A stretch of DNA of 64,000 nt from Sphingosinicella sp. BN140058. Lineage in GTDB: Bacteria > Pseudomonadota > Alphaproteobacteria > Sphingomonadales > Sphingomonadaceae. A model generated the notes under the pieces. The model made no database searches and was not told where the DNA came from. It was given only the letters and a program-made list of their open reading frames with translations. Of this stretch, positions 8,153-16,516 are shown piece after piece. The stretch lies in NCBI RefSeq assembly GCF_004135585.1, contig NZ_CP035501.1, positions 2,861,501 through 2,925,500 on the forward strand. The letters run 5' to 3'. Numbering within the stretch: position 1 is the first letter of the stretch; each line of letters opens with the position of its first letter. The translations under genes and the position numbers were made by a program.

Positions 8153-10020
8153 CGGCCGCGGTCTTCCCGGCTGCGATACCAATCCGCGAGAATGCCGAAC
8201 GCCTGCTTGCGCTCGCCGGTCTCCGAGATCAGCCCTTTGCGGTTCCAGCCTTGCTGGTAGACGGGATGCTGGCGCCGCGGCGAGCGGAAGTCCTTCAGGA
8301 TCCAGGGCGACATGCCCGCCAGGAACGGGATCTTGCCCGCCATCGCCAGCGTCTGCCGGTAATATTCGGCCTGAAAATCCTCCGAGAATTTGCGGCGAAG
8401 CGTCGGATCCAGGAATCCGGCTTTGGCGTCCGCCCCGAATTCCGAGAGGATCAGGGGCTTGCCGGCGTCCGAACGCCAGCCGATCGCCGGCAGGTGCTCC
8501 AGCCGATCGCCGCTATACCAGCCATTGTAGGTGTTGATCGCCATCACGTCGAGCTTTGCGACCAGCGGATCATCAATCACCATTTCGATCTTCCCGTCCT
8601 GTTCGTTCCGTCGGGTCAGCAAGGCGGCGGTGACGAGGCGGCTGTCGTCGAGCGCTCGGACGTCGTCGGTGAGAGTGGTGAGGAAGGCGTTGCGCGGCGG
8701 CGATACCGGCGTCTCGTTGGCGACGCTCCAGAACGCGATCGACGCCCGGTTGCGATCGCGCAGGATGTTTTCGGCGAGCATCTTGCGGGCGACGGTTAGC
8801 GTCTCGGGCCGCGCGAACGCAACGCGCCAATAGACCGGCACTTCGCTCCACACGATCAGGCCCAACTCGTCCGCCATTCGGGTCATCACCTCGGAATGCG
8901 GGTAGTGGGCGAGGCGAACGAAGTTTCCGTGCAGACCGTCCTTGATCTCCGACAGCAAGGCACGGGCTGCGGCCGGCGTGATCGCGCGTGTAGGTTCCTT
9001 GCCGAGTTCCTCTTCATGCAGCGAGATGCCGCGCAGGAAGATCGGTTTGCCGTTGAGCAGGATCTGCGTTCCCCGGACCTCCAGGGTTCGGAATCCGATC
9101 CGATCGGCAAGCACGTCCGCGCCGCCTTCGAACTGCACCTCGTATAGGGTCGGCGCCTCCGGCGTCCATCGCTTCAGCCGTTGCGGCGCCGCCATGTCAC
9201 CGGTCCAGCGGCCATCTGCGCCGGTCTTCCCGGAGAGAACGAGTCCGAGCGCAGGAATGCGAACCCGCACCGCTTGACCCGCTGCGCTGGGACCATCGAG
9301 GGCGATCGATGCGCGCATCCGTCCGTCCCTGGTCAGCCGGATCCACGCATCGTCGACATAGGTCACGGGCGTGGTGACGAGCCGGACGGGGCGGATCACG
9401 CCGCCATAAGTCTCCCAGTCGGTCACGGTTGGCGGTACCGCATCGGCCGAGCGCTCCGAATCGACCCCGATGGTGATCTGGTTTTCACCTGGGCGCAGCT
9501 TCCCGGTCACTTCGAAGGAAAAAGGGGTGAAGCCGCCCTCGTGGGTTCCGAGCGGCGCTCCGTTCAGAAAGACGCTGGCGCGATAGTCGACCGCCCCGAA
9601 ATGCAGGAACTGCCGCTCGCCCACCTTCGGCGCCGCCTCGAACCGGCGCTGATACCAGACGAGCCCGTCATAATAGCGCATCGTGGCATCGTGGGTGATC
9701 CACGAGGACGGCAGTGTAGTCACCGGAGATCGGCGCAGATCCTGTTCCCACAGAGCGTACGGGTCCTTGCGCGTCTCCGCATCGACGTCGACGTCGGCAT
9801 AGCGCTGGTGCGTGCGCCCTGGCGCCTCGCCATGAAAGCCGGCGACGCCGTCGCGATACGGGTCGACCGACCAGTTCCAGGGTCCCGAAAGATCCTTTCC
9901 GGCGCGCGCCGAGGCGTTGATCAGGACGCGGTCGGGAAGGATCTGCGCCGCAGCTGTGCCGGCACATGCGCTCCATAAGCCGAGCGCGCCGACGATCCAG
10001 GCCAGCCAGTATCGTGCCAT
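8149..10020 (-). CDS. Glycoside hydrolase family 2, probable beta-glucuronidase (exported)
   Basis: A 623-residue protein with a signal peptide ending in TAAAQ near residue 26. The three GH2 domains follow: jelly-roll sugar-binding (YYDGLVWYQRRFEA), immunoglobulin-like, and TIM barrel. The acid/base glutamate is E436 in SVANETP and the nucleophile is E527 in ILSEFGAD. The barrel also has NTYNGWY and, near the C-terminus, N593-R-K595, the N-x-K motif that binds the glucuronate carboxylate in known beta-glucuronidases; this favours glucuronidase over galactosidase or mannosidase. It probably removes terminal glucuronic acid from plant or microbial polysaccharides in the periplasm. It follows a GH5 gene on the same strand with an 87-base gap, probably as an operon. 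Confidence 0.88.
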   Translation of the reverse strand: MARYWLAWIVGALGLWSACAGTAAAQILPDRVLINASARAGKDLSGPWNWSVDPYRDGVAGFHGEAPGRTHQRYADVDVDAETRKDPYALWEQDLRRSPVTTLPSSWITHDATMRYYDGLVWYQRRFEAAPKVGERQFLHFGAVDYRASVFLNGAPLGTHEGGFTPFSFEVTGKLRPGENQITIGVDSERSADAVPPTVTDWETYGGVIRPVRLVTTPVTYVDDAWIRLTRDGRMRASIALDGPSAAGQAVRVRIPALGLVLSGKTGADGRWTGDMAAPQRLKRWTPEAPTLYEVQFEGGADVLADRIGFRTLEVRGTQILLNGKPIFLRGISLHEEELGKEPTRAITPAAARALLSEIKDGLHGNFVRLAHYPHSEVMTRMADELGLIVWSEVPVYWRVAFARPETLTVARKMLAENILRDRNRASIAFWSVANETPVSPPRNAFLTTLTDDVRALDDSRLVTAALLTRRNEQDGKIEMVIDDPLVAKLDVMAINTYNGWYSGDRLEHLPAIGWRSDAGKPLILSEFGADAKAGFLDPTLRRKFSEDFQAEYYRQTLAMAGKIPFLAGMSPWILKDFRSPRRQHPVYQQGWNRKGLISETGERKQAFGILADWYRSREDRGR

Positions 10021-10107
10021 CCCGCGTCTCTCCTTTGTCTTTGCGAGAAGCTTCCCAGCAACGCGCCGCCGGCGCAAGCCTCACCGGCCACCCTCAGCTC
10101 GGGAAGC

Positions 10108-11451
10108 TCAGGCTCGCAGGGCTTTGAGCGCGCCTGCATGCTCGCGGATCACGGCCTTGGTGCTCTCGTCGCTGTCGAACACGCTGTACCAGCCCTGCGG
10201 CTCGTGCGGCGGGTCGCCGAGATAGGTCGTGTCGCCCGGCTGAAAGCGATGGTCCGGGCTCGATGCGCGGCCTTCCCCGCCCCACGCCCAGAAATTTGAT
10301 CCCGCGGTTGGTCCGCCGTTCTTCGCATCGGCGAGGACGGAATCGTAGATCAGCCGGTAGAAGCGATCCTTGAAGCTGGTTGAGGACGCCGGATCGAAGA
10401 GGCCACGGTCCCTCGGAAAGCCGAATTCCTCGATCACCAGCGGCTTGCCCAGGCGGGTGGCGAGGGCGATGTGGTCGGCAATGTAGGTGCGGACCTTGCC
10501 GGCTCCCGCGTCATAGGTGCCGGGCAGGTCGGCGCTGTCGACCCACGTCCAATTGAGCGGCCAGATGTGGGTGGTGAGATAATCGACGCCCGCCGGCTCG
10601 TGCGCCGAGATCACGCACTGGGCGTCGCTGTGGCATCCTTGAAGGCCTTCGCTGCCCGTCGATACGAGGTGATTGGGGTCGATGGACTTGATCAGGTTCG
10701 CGGTCTTGCCGATCCAGGCATAGAAGGCCGGCAGATTGGGGCGACCGACCGCCTCGCTTCCGGCGGGCCGCGGCTCGTTGGCGAGCTGCCAGGCCATGAT
10801 CGCCGGATCGTCGGCGTACCGGATGCCGGTGAGGGAGTTGGTGCGCCCGACCACCGCCCTCACATAATCGTGATACAGGCCGATCGCGGCATCGCTGGTA
10901 TAGAAAGCCGCGTTCATGTCGGCGAATTCGGGCCAGGGATGGGCCGGATCGTTCATGTTGATGTAGCGGCCACCATTGGTCCAGTAGAGGTAGGTCATCA
11001 TCCCGCCCGACCATTCCCAGAAGTTGGTCAGGTAGATGACCGCTTTCATGCCGCGCTTGCCCATCTCGGCGAGGGCGAAGTCGAGGCCGGTCAGCAGTGT
11101 CTCGTTATAATTGGCGGTCTCGGTCCGGAACCCCGGCGTGATCGAGTTCTTGAGCGGCGACAGCTCGGCGGATCCGAGGATCCTGAGATTGTCGATGCCG
11201 AGCGCCGCCATCGAATCCAGTTCCCGCTTCAGCCGATCCCGGTTTCCATAGGCCGCGTTTGCACCCAGATAGGCCGCGTACCAGATGTTGGCGCCGGCAT
11301 AGCGGTAGATCTCGTCGCCCACGCGGAAGCGGGTGCCGTCAGCTCGCACGAAGCGCGACGATCCTGCGGCCCCACCAGGGCCGGTGCCGGACGCGGCGCA
11401 GCCGGCGAGGAGGGCCGCCCCCGAAAGCAGGGCGGTACGGCGGTCGAACAT
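10108..11451 (-). CDS. GH5 family endo-beta-mannanase-like lipoprotein
   Basis: A 447-residue secreted glycoside hydrolase. The N-terminus MFDRRTALLSGAALLAGC combines a Tat-like RR pair with a lipobox cysteine at residue 18, so it is probably folded, exported by Tat and lipid-anchored. The barrel carries the acid/base E226 in LANEPRP and the nucleophile E342 in IEEFGFP, both in the order and spacing of clan A enzymes. Segments such as WEWSGGMMTYLYWT and FYTSDAA are typical of GH5 subfamily 7 mannan endo-1,4-beta-mannosidases. GAGGAAAA precedes the ATG at 11451. Paired with the downstream beta-glucuronidase it suggests breakdown of a glucuronate-containing hemicellulose; the exact substrate is inferred. 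Confidence 0.85.
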   Translation of the reverse strand: MFDRRTALLSGAALLAGCAASGTGPGGAAGSSRFVRADGTRFRVGDEIYRYAGANIWYAAYLGANAAYGNRDRLKRELDSMAALGIDNLRILGSAELSPLKNSITPGFRTETANYNETLLTGLDFALAEMGKRGMKAVIYLTNFWEWSGGMMTYLYWTNGGRYINMNDPAHPWPEFADMNAAFYTSDAAIGLYHDYVRAVVGRTNSLTGIRYADDPAIMAWQLANEPRPAGSEAVGRPNLPAFYAWIGKTANLIKSIDPNHLVSTGSEGLQGCHSDAQCVISAHEPAGVDYLTTHIWPLNWTWVDSADLPGTYDAGAGKVRTYIADHIALATRLGKPLVIEEFGFPRDRGLFDPASSTSFKDRFYRLIYDSVLADAKNGGPTAGSNFWAWGGEGRASSPDHRFQPGDTTYLGDPPHEPQGWYSVFDSDESTKAVIREHAGALKALRA

Positions 11452-11600
11452 GAGATTTTCCTCAACGAATCGGCGCAGCAGGCCGGAAGAAGAGGGCCGC
11501 CACGAGGCTGAGCAGGCAATGCTGCATCCGGGCATCGTAAACGGCATCGGCCGCCGGCGTCCAGATGGGAACCGGGGCCGACGGGCAGGGTTCCTCCCGC

Positions 11601-11789
11601 ATGACCAGCGACACTTCAGGCGGCCGGACATCCTCCGGCCAGGCACCGGGCGACGAGGCCGCGCCGGGCACCCCGGGCACCGGCGAGAATCTCTGCCGTC
11701 ATTGCAACGGCACCGGAGAGCATGACGGGACGCCCTGTCCGGTGTGCGGCGGCACCGGCAAGATCATCGAGGGCCTTGCCGGCGGGTGA
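11601..11789 (+). CDS. Small CxxCxGxG zinc-finger-like protein
   Basis: A 62-residue protein with two DnaJ-type half-sites, CRHCNGTGEHDG and CPVCGGTGKI, separated by eight residues, which together could bind one zinc ion. The N-terminal half is a flexible Ser/Gly/Pro-rich stretch (GGRTSSGQAPGDEAAPG). The start ATG at 11601 is chosen because upstream residues in the open frame look like leader; the ribosome site is weak. It may be a chaperone-like or RNA-associated small protein, but no function is known to me. It diverges from the mannanase gene. Confidence 0.7.
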   Translation: MTSDTSGGRTSSGQAPGDEAAPGTPGTGENLCRHCNGTGEHDGTPCPVCGGTGKIIEGLAGG

Positions 11790-11967
11790 GCATCACGGAA
11801 TTCTTCGTGATCTGGGTTAACCTTCTGGTTTGATTGGGAACCGGGCGGCACGTCTTCCGGTTTGCTTGACGTCGCCAAGATAAACCACACCGAAAATGGC
11901 GGCCCTGATCGGCGGATCCGGTGCCATCGTGCGCCCCCGCGCGCGCTTGGCCGGAGGAGATGACCAG

Positions 11968-12504
11968 ATGATCCGTTCCCTGCTGCTTGCCGCGTCCTGC
12001 GCGGTCGCCTTGTCCGCTTGCGCCACCACCGAAGCCGACATGCAGGCCGATGCCGCCGCGGCATCGGGCGACATGACCCCGACACAGCGCGGCGCCTATG
12101 TTGAAATGGCGGCAGCGAGCGATCTGTTCGAGATCCAGTCGTCGCAACTTGCCGAGCAGCGCGCAACCCGCCCCGAGGTCAAGGAATTCGCCCGCATGCT
12201 GATCCAGCATCATCAGCAGACGACCGCCCAACTCACCGCGGCCGCCACGGCGGCGGGAACGCCGCCGACGCCGGATCTGATGCCGATGCAGGCGCAGATG
12301 ATGAGCGAGTTGCGCAATGCTTCGGGCGGTGATTTCGACGGGGTCTATCTGCGTCAGCAGGTGCCCGCTCACGAAATGGCGCTCGCACTGCACAGCAATT
12401 ATGCCAGCAGCGGCGACACCGAGGCGCTCCGCGCCGTAGCCTCTGCGGCGGTGCCGATCGTCCAGCAACATCTTGATCGTGCCCGCCAGCTCCAGGGCGG
12501 CTGA
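11968..12504 (+). CDS. DUF4142 domain lipoprotein
   Basis: A 178-residue exported protein with signal peptide and lipobox LSAC (cysteine near residue 18). The mature domain is helical with the DUF4142 features: EMAAASDLFEIQSSQLA, then VKEFARMLIQHHQQTTAQL with the paired histidines, and a C-terminal VPIVQQHLDRARQL. This family is ferritin-like in fold and is often stress-induced in alphaproteobacteria. The start ATG 11968 has GGAGGAG nine bases upstream. A sequence at 11837-11862 resembles an EcfG promoter (GGAAC with GGTT after 17 bases) but is not exact. It ends at a terminator shared with rplQ. Confidence 0.85.
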   Translation: MIRSLLLAASCAVALSACATTEADMQADAAAASGDMTPTQRGAYVEMAAASDLFEIQSSQLAEQRATRPEVKEFARMLIQHHQQTTAQLTAAATAAGTPPTPDLMPMQAQMMSELRNASGGDFDGVYLRQQVPAHEMALALHSNYASSGDTEALRAVASAAVPIVQQHLDRARQLQGG

Positions 12505-12524
12505 TCAATACCCGCCGAAACGGG

Positions 12525-12553
12525 AAAGGGCCCCCGCAACGCGGAGGCCCTTT
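12525..12553. terminator. Bidirectional intrinsic terminator
   Basis: AAAGGGCC(TC-rich stem) pairs with GGCCCTTT around the centre CCCGCAACGCGGA, giving a stem of at least 8 bp plus an inner CCGC/GCGG stem. T-runs flank both sides. It separates the convergent DUF4142 and rplQ genes. Confidence 0.85.
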
Positions 12554-12596
12554 CGTCATTCGATCAACTCGGGCTCGATTTCGAGCCGTCGATTGC

Positions 12597-13019
12597 TCAG
12601 GCGGCTTCGTCGAAGTCGTCGGCGCCCTGCACCGGGCCCGAATCCTGGCCCTTGGCGGACACGTCGCGATCGACGAACTCGATGATCGCCATCGGCGCCG
12701 CGTCGGAGGCGCGGATGCCGGCCTTGATCACGCGGGTGTAGCCGCCGTTGCGATCGGCGTAGCGCGGCGCCAGCGTGTCGAACAGCTTGACGAGCTGGGT
12801 GTCGTCGAGCAGCCGAGCATGGGCCAGGCGGCGATTGCTGAGGCCGCCCTTCTTGGCGAGCGTCACCAGCTTCTCGACATACGGACGAAGCTCCTTCGCC
12901 TTGGCGACGGTGGTGGTGATCTGCTCGTGCTTGATCAGGGCGGCGGCCATGTTCCGGAACAGGGCGGCGCGATGGCTGGAGGTGCGCTGGAGCTTACGTC
13001 CGGCAACGCGGTGACGCAT
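12597..13019 (-). CDS. rplQ: 50S ribosomal protein L17
   Basis: A 140-residue protein beginning [17 protein letters not shown], the universal L17 start, followed by [15 protein letters not shown] and the conserved [11 protein letters not shown]. The C-terminal tail beyond IIEFVDRD is acidic and typical of alphaproteobacteria. L17 is the last gene of the alpha operon after rpoA, but here the 264-base gap contains a strong hairpin, so rplQ may depend on read-through or on its own promoter. AGGAAG lies a few bases before the ATG. Confidence 0.97.
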   Translation of the reverse strand: MRHRVAGRKLQRTSSHRAALFRNMAAALIKHEQITTTVAKAKELRPYVEKLVTLAKKGGLSNRRLAHARLLDDTQLVKLFDTLAPRYADRNGGYTRVIKAGIRASDAAPMAIIEFVDRDVSAKGQDSGPVQGADDFDEAA

Positions 13020-13230
13020 GGTGACTTCCTTCTTCGTTCGTCCGGACCCCGTGTCAGGTAAATCCGGCCAGGCTGTCGAATGGGGGACAGCCCCGACCCC
13101 GTTCTCGCCGGACTGAAAGTCCATGCGAAAAGGCGGAGCCGCGGCCCCGCCTGTCGAGCGCTCCTCAACAGGATTCCGCGGGCAGAGTCAAGGCGCAGAC
13201 ACGTTTCAGGTCCGCTGCGCCGGGCAAAAG

Positions 13231-13254
13231 AAAGGCCGCCTCGCGGCGGCCTTT
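13231..13254 (-). terminator. Intrinsic terminator between rpoA and rplQ
   Basis: On the minus strand AAAGGCCGCC pairs perfectly with GGCGGCCTTT around a GCGA loop, and the transcript continues CTTTTG. It lies about 30 bases past the rpoA stop codon and before rplQ, so it should reduce rplQ transcription from the upstream promoter. Confidence 0.75.
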
Positions 13255-13283
13255 CCGGAAGATCAATGGTTCGAGCCGCTGGC

Positions 13284-14345
13284 TCAGCCCATCAGCTCCT
13301 GTTCGAGCTTCTTGGCCATCTCTTCGATATTCTCGGGCGGCCAGCCCGGAATGTCCATGCCGAGGCGCAGACCCATCGAGGAGAGGACTTCCTTGATCTC
13401 GTTGAGGCTCTTGCGGCCGAAATTCGGCGTGCGGAGCATCTCGGCTTCGGTCTTCTGAACGAGATCGCCGATGTAGATGATGTTGTCGTTCTTGAGGCAA
13501 TTGGCCGAACGCACGGACAGTTCGAGCTCGTCCACCTTCTTGAGAAGGTAGCGGTTGAGCTGGTTCGCGTCGGTTTCGCCCTCGCCGGCCGACACTGCGG
13601 CGACGCCGGTCGGAACGCTGGTCATGGTCAGGCCTTCGTCGAAATGAACGAAGAGCTGCAGCTGATCCTGGAGGATGCGCGCGGCATAAGCGAGCGCGTC
13701 GTCCGGGGTGATCGTGCCGTCGGTCTCGACGGTGATCGTCAGCTTGTCATAGTCCAGCTCCTGGCCGACGCGGGTATTCTCGACCTTGTAGCTGACCTGA
13801 CGCACCGGGCTGTAGAGCGCGTCGACCGGGATGAGCCCGATCGGCGCGTCGACGGGACGGTTCGAAGCGGCGGGCACATAGCCCTTTCCGGCTTCGACGG
13901 TCAGCTCCATGTTGAGCGTCGCGCCGTCGTCGAGATGGCACAGGACCAGGTCCTTGTTCATCACTTCGATGTCGCCGGTGGTGGTGATCGCGCCGGCGGT
14001 GACTTCACCGGGGCCCGTCGCCGACAGCTGCAGGCGGCGGGGCTGATCGCCCTCCATGCGAAGCGCGACTTGCTTCACGTTGAGGACGAGGTCGGTGATG
14101 TCCTCGCGAACGCCGGTGAGGCTCGAAAATTCATGCAGCACGCCCTCGATGCGAATCGAGGTGACGGCCGCACCCTGGAGCGAGGAGAGGAGGACGCGGC
14201 GCAACGAATTGCCGAGCGTCAGGCCGAAACCGCGCTCGAGCGGCTCGGCGACGAACGTCGCCTTGCGCCGCGCGTCGCCGGCGGCGCGCTTCTCGAGTGC
14301 GTTGGGCTTCTTCATTTCCTGCCAGTTCTTAGCGTTGACGGCCAT
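13284..14345 (-). CDS. rpoA: DNA-directed RNA polymerase subunit alpha
   Basis: A 353-residue alpha subunit. The N-terminal assembly domain includes [17 protein letters not shown] near residue 40 and the dimerisation and beta-contact segments; the C-terminal domain carries [16 protein letters not shown] and [17 protein letters not shown] with the residues that contact UP elements and activators. The start at 14345 (MAVNAKNW) is preceded by AAGGGAAG; the upstream open frame reads as non-family leader. It lies in the rpsM-rpsK-rpoA-rplQ order of the alpha operon. Confidence 0.98.
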   Translation of the reverse strand: MAVNAKNWQEMKKPNALEKRAAGDARRKATFVAEPLERGFGLTLGNSLRRVLLSSLQGAAVTSIRIEGVLHEFSSLTGVREDITDLVLNVKQVALRMEGDQPRRLQLSATGPGEVTAGAITTTGDIEVMNKDLVLCHLDDGATLNMELTVEAGKGYVPAASNRPVDAPIGLIPVDALYSPVRQVSYKVENTRVGQELDYDKLTITVETDGTITPDDALAYAARILQDQLQLFVHFDEGLTMTSVPTGVAAVSAGEGETDANQLNRYLLKKVDELELSVRSANCLKNDNIIYIGDLVQKTEAEMLRTPNFGRKSLNEIKEVLSSMGLRLGMDIPGWPPENIEEMAKKLEQELMG

Positions 14346-14429
14346 GATCTTCCCTTGGATGCAACGGAGCCGCGGGGACGGTTCCGGATATGAAGGCCGG
14401 GACACCCTGGGGGTGCCCCGGCGAAGTCG

Positions 14430-14819
14430 TTACACGCGGCGGCGCTTCGAAGGGCGCACGCCGTTGTGCGGGATCGGCGTCACGTCGCGGATCGAAGTGA
14501 TCGTGAAGCCGACCGCCTGAAGCGCGCGCAGGGCGCTCTCGCGGCCCGAACCCGGACCCTTCACCTCGACCTCGAGGGTGCGGACGCCATGCTCGGCGGC
14601 CTTCTTGCCCGCATCCTCTGCGGCGACCTGGGCGGCATAGGGAGTCGACTTGCGGCTGCCCTTGAAGCCCATCATGCCGGCCGAAGACCAGGCAATCGCA
14701 TTGCCCTGGGCATCGGTGATGGTGATCATCGTGTTGTTGAAGCTGGCGTTCACGTGCGCGACGCCGGCGGTGATGTTCTTGCGCTCGCGCCGACGAATGC
14801 GCTGAGGTTCGCGTGCCAT
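14430..14819 (-). CDS. rpsK: 30S ribosomal protein S11
   Basis: A 129-residue protein with the S11 hallmarks [19 protein letters not shown] near the start, [20 protein letters not shown] in the middle and the C-terminal [20 protein letters not shown] region that binds 16S rRNA at the platform. It lies 78 bases after rpsM and 84 bases before rpoA, in the conserved alpha-operon order and presumably in one transcript from the rpsM promoter. Confidence 0.98.
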   Translation of the reverse strand: MAREPQRIRRRERKNITAGVAHVNASFNNTMITITDAQGNAIAWSSAGMMGFKGSRKSTPYAAQVAAEDAGKKAAEHGVRTLEVEVKGPGSGRESALRALQAVGFTITSIRDVTPIPHNGVRPSKRRRV

Positions 14820-14897
14820 GGTCTCTTATCCTACCAAATCTCGTGTGACGCCGGGCGCGGTTCAACGGCGCTGCCGGCGGAGCAATTCGCGGACGAA

Positions 14898-15266
14898 TTA
14901 CTTCTTCTTGCCGGCGATCGGCTTGGCCTTGCCCTTGCGGGTGCGCGCATTGGTATGCGTGCGCTGGCCACGGACCGGGAGGCCCTTGCGATGGCGCAGG
15001 CCGCGATAGGACGCGAGATCCATCAGCCGCTTGATGTTCATCGCCACTTCGCGGCGAAGATCACCTTCCACGGTGTGCTCGGCGTCGATCGTTTCACGGA
15101 TCTGGAGGACTTCCTGGTCGGAAAGATCCTGAACGCGGCGCTCAGGCGCGATGCCGAGCTTGTTGGCGATTTCCACGGCCTTGGTGCGACCGATGCCGTG
15201 AATGTAGGTGAGCGCGATAACGACGCGCTTGTTGGTCGGGATGTTGACACCCGCAATACGTGCCAT
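14898..15266 (-). CDS. rpsM: 30S ribosomal protein S13
   Basis: A 122-residue protein starting [19 protein letters not shown], with the helix-two-turns-helix segment [18 protein letters not shown] and the basic C-terminal tail [20 protein letters not shown] that contacts tRNA. It is first in this transcript: secY and adk, which usually precede it, are absent, and a divergent yjbQ gene starts 228 bases away. A good sigma-70 promoter lies at 15398-15426. Confidence 0.98.
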   Translation of the reverse strand: MARIAGVNIPTNKRVVIALTYIHGIGRTKAVEIANKLGIAPERRVQDLSDQEVLQIRETIDAEHTVEGDLRREVAMNIKRLMDLASYRGLRHRKGLPVRGQRTHTNARTRKGKAKPIAGKKK

Positions 15267-15397
15267 GTGATATTTTCTCCTGCTCCACAGGGCGGCTGGC
15301 TGACCGCCCCATCTCAGCGCTTCGTGACATATCCCGAAACGGGCATAGCCGACGCGCGCAGATGCGCCGCCGGACGACCGGTGATCGGGATAACGGC

Positions 15398-15426
15398 CAA
15401 ATAGGTGTTGGGCGCGCCTCTGTCAA
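15398..15426 (-). promoter_or_regulatory. Sigma-70 promoter for rpsM-rpsK-rpoA
   Basis: Minus strand: TTGACA (15426-15421), a 17-base spacer, then TATTTG (15403-15398). The -35 box is perfect and the spacing ideal. The leader to rpsM is about 125 nt. Confidence 0.75.
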
Positions 15427-15493
15427 CGCTCGTGACAGGCAATAGGAAGTGTGAAGTGTGGCGCATCCGCAGCGGCCTGTCTAAGGCGCGACG

Positions 15494-15913
15494 ATGCGCC
15501 AATCAACCTCGATGATCGAAATCGCAACGACGCGGCAGGGCCTGGTCGAGACCACTGGCGCCATCGTGCAGTGGGTCGAAAGCCAGGCCGTGCGCGAAGG
15601 TTTGCTCACGCTCTTCTGTCGTCACACCTCCTGTTCGCTGCTCATCCAGGAGAATGCGGCGCCGGATGCCCGGGCCGATCTCGAACGCTATTTCGCGCGC
15701 ATCGCCCCGGAAGATTCGTCCGCATACGCCCATGATGACGAAGGTCCGGACGACATGCCGGCCCATCTGCGCGCGGCGCTCACCGCCGTGCAGCTGTCGA
15801 TCCCGGTGATCGGCGGGCGACTCGCCCTCGGCACGTGGCAGGGCATCTATCTGTTCGAACATCGTCGCAGGCCGCACCGGCGTACGATCGCTCTGCATCT
15901 TCTGGGGGAATGA
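15494..15913 (+). CDS. yjbQ: YjbQ-family protein (secondary thiamine-phosphate synthase)
   Basis: A 139-residue protein of the UPF0047/YjbQ family. The motifs FCRHTSCSLLIQENA near residue 42, HDDEGPDDMPAHLRAAL near residue 78, and LGTWQGIYLFEHR near residue 115 contain the conserved histidines, aspartates and Trp-Gln of the family. Members have weak thiamine phosphate synthase activity; the physiological role is unsettled. The ATG at 15494 has only a weak upstream AAGGCG. It is followed after one base by the YbaK-type gene, so the two are probably one transcript. Confidence 0.9.
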   Translation: MRQSTSMIEIATTRQGLVETTGAIVQWVESQAVREGLLTLFCRHTSCSLLIQENAAPDARADLERYFARIAPEDSSAYAHDDEGPDDMPAHLRAALTAVQLSIPVIGGRLALGTWQGIYLFEHRRRPHRRTIALHLLGE

Positions 15914-15914
15914 C

Positions 15915-16400
15915 ATGAGCCTTGAATCGGTTCGCGCGTGGCTTGCGGCGAACGCTCCGGATCTGCCGATCATCGAAGTCGAGGCGAGCACCGCCACCGT
16001 CGACGAGGCCGCGGACGCGCTGGGTGTGGAGCCCGGCCGGATCGCCAAGACGCTCGCCGTGCGCGCCGGCGGCGAGACCTTTCTGCTGGTCGCCCGCGGA
16101 GATGCGCGGCTGGACAATCAGAAGGCGAAGGCGGCATTCGGCGGGCGTCCCCGGATGCTCGGCGCCGACGAGACCCTGGCGCTGACCAGCCACCCGGTAG
16201 GCGGCGTCTGTCCGTTCGGGCTGGCAATGCCGCTGCCAATCTATTGCGACGTCTCGTTGCGGAATTTCGCGATCGTCTATCCGGCCGCCGGTTCACTCAA
16301 TTCGTCGGTGGAAGTCTCGCCCGAACGCCTCGCGGAGATCACCGCCGCGCGCTGGGTGGATGCGTGCCGGTCGCCGCAAGAAGACGAGGCCGGCGCTTAG
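15915..16400 (+). CDS. YbaK/ProX-type aminoacyl-tRNA deacylase
   Basis: A 161-residue protein of the YbaK/EbsC/INS-domain superfamily, which hydrolyses mischarged tRNAs in trans. Seen are IAKTLAVRAGGETFLLVARGDARLDNQK, containing the conserved lysine before T, and HPVGGVCPFGL, the family's GG-x-x-P-x-G loop. YDVSL-type residues follow (CDVSLRNFAIVYPAAGS). Which amino acid it clears (Cys-tRNAPro or Ala-tRNA) is not evident. It starts one base after the yjbQ stop codon. Confidence 0.88.
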   Translation: MSLESVRAWLAANAPDLPIIEVEASTATVDEAADALGVEPGRIAKTLAVRAGGETFLLVARGDARLDNQKAKAAFGGRPRMLGADETLALTSHPVGGVCPFGLAMPLPIYCDVSLRNFAIVYPAAGSLNSSVEVSPERLAEITAARWVDACRSPQEDEAGA

Positions 16401-16516
16401 TCCCGGACTGGGTCAGAGTTGCTGCGGTGCAGCAAGTCGCTTCCCTCCCGGGCGATCAGGGTCTAAGGCGCCCACAAACCTTGCCCATCGAGGGCACACC
16501 TCCCATTTGGATTCCC

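Noticed and set aside
11837..11862. EcfG promoter for the DUF4142 gene
   Set aside because: GGAAC is followed by CGGT (16) or GGTT (17), not the consensus, although the position is plausible.
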